Positions 58,876-64,000 of a stretch of DNA of 64,000 bases are shown one piece after another; position 1 is the stretch's first letter, and each line of letters begins with the position of its first letter. Both the position numbers and the translations under genes were made by a program. Below the pieces are notes generated by a model, which worked only from the letters and a program-made list of their open reading frames with translations, did not search any database and was not told the origin of the DNA. The DNA lies in assembly GCF_048773025.1 (NCBI RefSeq), contig NC_133546.1:84325816-84389815 (forward strand), given 5' to 3'. Origin of the DNA: Camelus bactrianus (lineage: Eukaryota > Chordata > Mammalia > Artiodactyla > Camelidae).

Positions 58876-59960
58876 GTTGGAGTGGCAGCCAGCAGACCTG
58901 ACCAGAGGAAATTCTGAAGATGGCAAATAAAACAAGGTGTCTGTAGAGAAAAAAAGAATGGGGAAGAAACCATTGGAATCAAGGATATTTATAGGAAGCT
59001 GAGAGGTAACATTGATAAAAGGTTATAATCCGTAGCCTTGGTCTAAACCAATTTCAGATGATGGAACTATCACCTGGAGGGGAGGGCAGGATCCCAGGAG
59101 AGAGGACCTTGCAACTCTGGGATGAGGATAAATGATAATGATTTTCACAGTGCCTCTCCTAGGGGACCTCTGGAAATGTTCTTGGATCCATATGCTGGGA
59201 AATGAGAATGCCCAAACACTTCAAGGACTCTCAGAATCAGGATCCAAGCTAGGAGTGATGCTCAGATCCTGAAAAGACATCACAGTCTCCCTGTTAGAGG
59301 TACATGACATCCTGGTATGAACACAGTCTTGGCCCAGGTGCAACTAACTTGGTCTAGTATTTTTTTCAAATAAAAGTATAGTTCGTCTGAAGACAGACAC
59401 CATTTTATATATATATATATATATATATGTATTTTCTTTACATCTTCATAGTGTATGTTTAGGCACAGAGGGTACTTAGTAAGAAACTTCTGTAAAAACA
59501 AAAAGCTGACACATGTGTGATTGTTTTCAATTGCCAGAATTCCATGATCACACCAAACCTCTGAGATAATAGATTGTTTGGATTTTAGATATTAGATTAA
59601 GGTCTCTAATTTGACTTAAGGACCAGAGGAGCAGAAGAAACTCTTTTGGTACAGTTTCCCCCTCTGTGACCTTATTCACCACAGTCTCAGTATCTCTGCG
59701 AGGATGTTAACTCATCTCCACTGGAGAATTTAAATGACTCCGTCTAGTCGTGGCTTCAAGTGTTCAGAAGGAGAATGAATGGCTTTGCCTTTTAAAGAAG
59801 AAACCATATAGTAATGAATATGTGACCAATGTATCATGGGGTTTAATGCAAAAGTAAACTATTCTACAGAAATATCTGTATATCTGTTCCCACTGAGAGC
59901 TTGACTTAAGCAGATGTTCTAATCCCTTGGACTAGACACACCCTGCATTGAAGAGCAAAG
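58876..59960. other. Intergenic, no recognised gene
   Basis: Contains a (TA)n run at about 59,405-59,430; otherwise nothing recognised. Confidence 0.5.
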
Positions 59961-59964
59961 AGAA

Positions 59965-60258
59965 GCCTTGTCTTTTTTAGATTCGACATACAAGTGATAT
60001 CACACTGTACTTGTCTTTCTCTGACCTATCTCACTTAGCATAATGTGCTCAAGGTCCATTGATGTTGCAAATGGCAGGATATCCTCCTTCCTTGTGACTG
60101 AATAATATTCCCTTGTGTATATGTATATGTGCCACATCTTTTGTATCCATTCATGTGTTGGCATTTAGGTTGCTTTCATTTCTTGGCTACTGTGGTTAAT
60201 GCTGCAATAAACATGAGTGCAGATATCTCTTTGAAATACTGTTTCTATTTTCTTTCAA
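59965..60258 (-). mobile_element. Old L1 3'-region fragment, antisense
   Basis: 'gattcgacatacaagtgata', 'cacttagcataatgtgctca' and 'gcaataaacatgagtgcaga' match antisense late-ORF2/3' sequence of old L1. Confidence 0.75.
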
Positions 60259-60524
60259 TAAAAAATAATAAAACTGACAATGGTCACTTAGAAAAGTAAA
60301 AAGGCTTTAAAAAGTAGTTAACAATTTATTCACCCATCTATTCTAATCCTCATTAAGGAATGCTTGGTTCTAATTATTTACATTGTTTGTTAAATTCTTA
60401 TGTCCTCCATGCCATTGTTCTGGATTATGTAAAGAGAGAAAAGCAAAGATCTTGTCCTCATGCAGCTTACACTGTGTATGGGCCTTACATAATGTTATTT
60501 AGGCAGAAATAAATATTGTAATTA

Positions 60525-60652
60525 TATACATGTAATTATATACATATATATATGTATATATATATATGTGTGTGTGTATATAGATGTGTGTGTGTATATA
60601 GATATGTGTATGTGTATGTATGTGTATGTGTGTGTGTATATATATAAATATT
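60525..60652. repeat. (TA)n/(TG)n low-complexity tract
   Basis: 'acatatatatatgtatatat' leads into 'gtgtgtgtgtatatagatg' runs; the reverse strand frame here (60,499-60,696) is a repeat artefact. Confidence 0.95.
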
Positions 60653-61369
60653 TTATGTGTAGTGATCAAGAATCTAAGTTGCAACCAAATAGTCATTTTT
60701 TAAGTTTGGTTTCAACCTAGTGCATCTTGCCTGGAGATATAATTGTGTATTATAGAGCCCTAAGGACCAAATATGGTAACTTTAAAGTAAGGTAAAACCT
60801 AGAGTGCATGGTGATTGAAACAATGAATAAATAGATTAATGTTTGGATGTATGAATAAGTGTGACATTTGTTTATTATTTCAAAGGGTAATAAATATCCC
60901 TCTTATTACCTATAGGCCAAAAAGTAAAGGCTTTGGTGAAGAATTTTGTGTTTTTTGATCTCTATTCCTTTATCACCTGTACAAATTATTATGTTTAAAC
61001 AAACTAAAGTGGATTCTGTTTCTATGACTGTACTAGGACTGATATGACAACTCTGGAATATTCTTCCTTGTGTCTCTTTTTCCATGGAAGTGTGGTTGTG
61101 CCACTCAACAGTGTTATTTGGATGGAATTCCTTTTACTTCAGATAATGTGATCTTATTCCTTAACCACTGTTCTGTGGACAGTGGTCCCAGGCTGCATTG
61201 AATATGGTGCTCACTCTTAGCCCAGGAAACAGTCCCTGATAAAACATGAGTAATGAATTCCTCCCCTGATATATTTGGTCTAAGGCCCCAATCTCTCTCT
61301 GCCCCTGCTGACTGTCCATTAATATAGAAAATGCAGACAATCAAGTTCTATTTCCCTCCCACTTAAAGT
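60653..61369. other. Intergenic, no recognised gene
   Basis: No gene or firm repeat call; the frame at 61,114-61,344 (-) has no motif. Confidence 0.5.
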
Positions 61370-64000
61370 ACCTAATTATTTTATTTTGATGAAATATGCA
61401 CAACTATTTACTATTTTAACTATTTAAAGTGTACAATATAGTGGAATTAAGTATATTCACATAGATGTTACAATCATCATCACTATCTACCTCCAACCCA
61501 TTGCATCATGCTCAGCTGAAACTCTGTATCCAATAAACAAGTCTCCATTTCCCTCTCCCCAAGCTCCTGGTAAGTGTGAGTAAACTTTCTGTTTCTATGA
61601 ATTTAACTACCCTGGATACCTCATAATAATGACATCATATAGTATTTTTCTTTTTGTGACTGTCTTATTTCAGTTAGCATAATGTCCTCAGGTTTATTTC
61701 AACTGTAACATGTGTTAGAATATCCTTCTTTTTAAGGCTGAATAACATTCCATGGTAAGAATGTACTACACTCTATTTTATTTTTTTTAATTTTTAATTA
61801 TTATAGTACTTTTACATTTCCACTTAATTTGTAGTTATTACAAAATACTGGCTATGTTCCCTTTGTTGTGCAGTACATCTTTGTAGCCTGTCTTATACTC
61901 AGTAGTGTGTTACTCCCACTCCTCCCACTCCTCCATACCTTTATTGCCTGCCCCACTTCCCACTGGTAACCACTGGTTTGTTCTCTATATTTGTGAGCCT
62001 GCTTCTTTTTTTGTTGTTGTTTTTGTTATATTCAATAGTTTGTTGTATTTTATACATTCTACATATAAGTGATATCATATAGTATTTGTCTTTCTCTGTC
62101 TGACTTATTTCACTTAGCATAATGCCATCCAAGTCCATCCATGTTTCTGTTAATGGCAAAATTTCATTTTTTATGGCTGAGTAGTATTCTATTGTGTGTG
62201 TGTGTGTGTGTAGTGTACAAAAAATATCTATACATACTATATCTATCTATATCTATCTATCTGTGTGTGTGTGTATATCATATCTTCTTTATCCATTTAC
62301 CTGTTCATGGACACTTAGGTTGCTTCCATATCTTGGCAATTGTACATAATGATGCTATGAACATTGACATGCATGTATATTTTCAAATTAGTGTTTTTGG
62401 TTTTGGTTTTGCTTTTGCTTTTATATACCCAGGGGTGGAATCTGGGTCATATAGTAATTATATTTTGAGATTTTTGGAGAAATCTCCATACTACTTTCCA
62501 CAGTGGCTGCATGAGTTTACTTTCCCACCAAGAGCCCACCAAGGGTTTCTTCTCTCCACATCATTGCCAATATTTGTTGCTTGTGTTCTTTTGATGACAG
62601 CCATTCTGACCAGCAAATACACTACAATTTATTTACCCATTCATACGTTAGTGGATAACTAGATTGTTTCCATTTTTTTGTACTGTATTGAATAATGCTA
62701 TTATAAACATTGGTGTACAACTATATATTTGAGTTCTTACTTTCAGTTCTTTTGAGATATATAACTAAAGTTGAACTGTTGAATCAAATGGTAATTTTAC
62801 GTTTAATTTTCTGAGGAATAGTTATACTGTTTTCTACATTAGCTGTTCAATTTGTTCCTACCAATGATGTACAGGATTCTCAATTTCTCTACATCCTTAC
62901 CAAAATTTGTTTTCTGTTTCTAAAGAAATGGCAACCATATTAATGTGTGTGAAATGTATCTCATTTCCTTAATGAATAATGATGATGAGCACATTTTCAG
63001 GTACTTATTGGCCATTTATCTTTGTTATTTGGGGAAGGTGTCTTCAAGTCCTTGACTATTTTTGAAATGAGCTCTTTGTTTTTGTTTTTGTTGTTGCTGA
63101 GTTAAAGGGTTCTTTATATATTCTGTATATTAATTTCTTATCAAATGTATGATTTGTAAACATTTTCTCCCATCCTGTGAGTTACCCTTTATTCTTTTGA
63201 TATTGTCCTTTGATATGCACAAAATTTTAAATTTTTGTAAAAACCAATTTATCTATTTTTTCATTTGTTGTCTACAAACACCTTTGGTGTATATCCAAGA
63301 AATCACTGCCAAACCCAATAGAATGAAGAGATTCCCCTACGTTTTCTTCTAAGAGATTTTGTTTAGCTTTTACATTTAGATCTTTGTTCTATTTTGAGTA
63401 AATTTTTGAATATGGAGGAAGGTAAGGGTATAACTTCATCCTTTTGCATGTGAATATCGAATTTCCTCAGTATCACTTGTTGGAAATATTGTGCTTTTCC
63501 CACTGAATGGTCTTGACACCTTTACCAAATCATTTGACCGCATATGAGAAGATTTATTTACTGTATTCGTCTATATGTCCATTTGGATTACAATAGTTTG
63601 TACTAAGTTTTGAAATCAGGAAGTATGATATCTCCCACTTTGTTCTTCTGTTTCAAGATTTTTTATTTGTTTATTTGGAATCTCTTGAAATTCCCTATGA
63701 ATTTTAGAACTTTTTATTTTCTGGAAAAAATATTGGAATGTTGATAAGAATTGCATGAGATCTGTAGAATCTGTTGAGTAGTACTGACAGCTTAACAATA
63801 TTAAAACTTCCCACCTATGAACATGGATGTCTATTTCTTTATGTCTTCTTTAATGTCTTTTGGCAATGTTTTCAGTATGCAAATCATTCTTCTTCTAGGC
63901 TAAATTTATTTTTAATTAATCACTTTGATCCTATTTTAAATGGGATTGCTTACTTAATTTTTTGAATTGTCATGTTAGTGTATAGAAATGCAACTGATTT
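61370..64000 (-). mobile_element. Old L1, antisense, interrupted, running off the window
   Basis: The 3' end is at about 61,370-61,770 ('tttaaagtgtacaatatagt', 'tcttatttcagttagcataa'). It is interrupted by a younger L1 and resumes at about 62,620, reading back into ORF2 ('tgaataatgctattataaac', 'tattctgtatattaatttc', 'ctatgtttccattt'-like spacing) to the right edge. Open frames at 63,149-63,352 and 63,774-63,965 are L1 shadows. Confidence 0.8.
61775..62620 (-). mobile_element. Cetartiodactyl L1 3' fragment, antisense, nested in old L1
   Basis: 'actggtaaccactggtttg', 'tgatatcatatagtatttgt', 'tatacccaggggtggaatct' and 'ccacagtggctgcatgagt' are antisense L1 3' UTR and ORF2 C-terminus. It contains (TG)n and (ATCT)n runs at about 62,196-62,277. 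Likely diverged target duplication: 'tacactctattttatt' on the left and 'tacactacaatttatt' on the right. The + strand frame at 62,141-62,662 is an artefact of the repeat. Confidence 0.8.

Noticed and set aside
62141-62662. A 173-aa membrane protein frame
   Set aside because: It lies wholly in antisense L1 with (TG)n and (ATCT)n runs; hydrophobic content comes from T-rich repeat sequence.

Overview
The window is nuclear DNA from a placental mammal, most likely a camelid (camel, llama or alpaca). I infer this from two repeats I recognise: an Ala-tRNA-like SINE of the camelid Vic-1 type (28,052-28,205 sense; 44,680-44,783 antisense), and many copies of one young L1 whose 3' UTR is typical of camelid genomes. 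I see no ruminant BovB or Bov-tA and no pig PRE-1 repeats. No intact host protein gene is present. The one host gene is a broken, intron-containing guanylate-binding protein (GBP) copy.

Left third (1-22,250). A tandem satellite of about 247-bp monomers fills 1-5,522. A near-complete L1 (5,538-12,349) sits inside it with a matching target duplication, and one more monomer follows (12,350-12,613). The satellite then passes directly into about 1.35 kb of degenerate CCCTAA/CCCTGA telomere-like repeat (12,614-13,965). Next come old L1 remnants and a large ancient nuclear copy of mitochondrial DNA (NUMT, 14,901-19,628). The NUMT is reverse-oriented and keeps mitochondrial gene order from tRNA-Asn through ND2, ND1 and 16S rRNA into 12S rRNA. 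Satellite, interstitial telomere repeat and NUMT side by side suggest a former chromosome end, or a pericentromeric or subtelomeric region.

Middle (22,250-47,100). This is repeat-rich intergenic DNA: old L1 fragments with younger L1s nested in them (one, at 29,201-31,857, with a twin-priming inversion and a perfect 13-bp target duplication), two Vic-1 SINEs, LTR fossils, MIR, MER5-like and hAT-like remnants, microsatellites, and an unclassified repeat present twice in opposite orientation (23,400-23,740 and 37,636-37,985).

Right third (47,127-64,000). A GBP6/GBP4/GBP7-like pseudogene lies on the + strand with all ten coding exons in order and most splice sites recognisable. It carries five in-frame TAG stops, at least two frameshifts and a destroyed G3 (DTEG) motif. 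After it come L1ME-type and MLT1 remnants, simple repeats, and nested antisense L1s that run off the window end.

Coordinates of repeat edges are by eye, normally good to about 5-30 bp. Exon edges were set by splice signals and reading frame.
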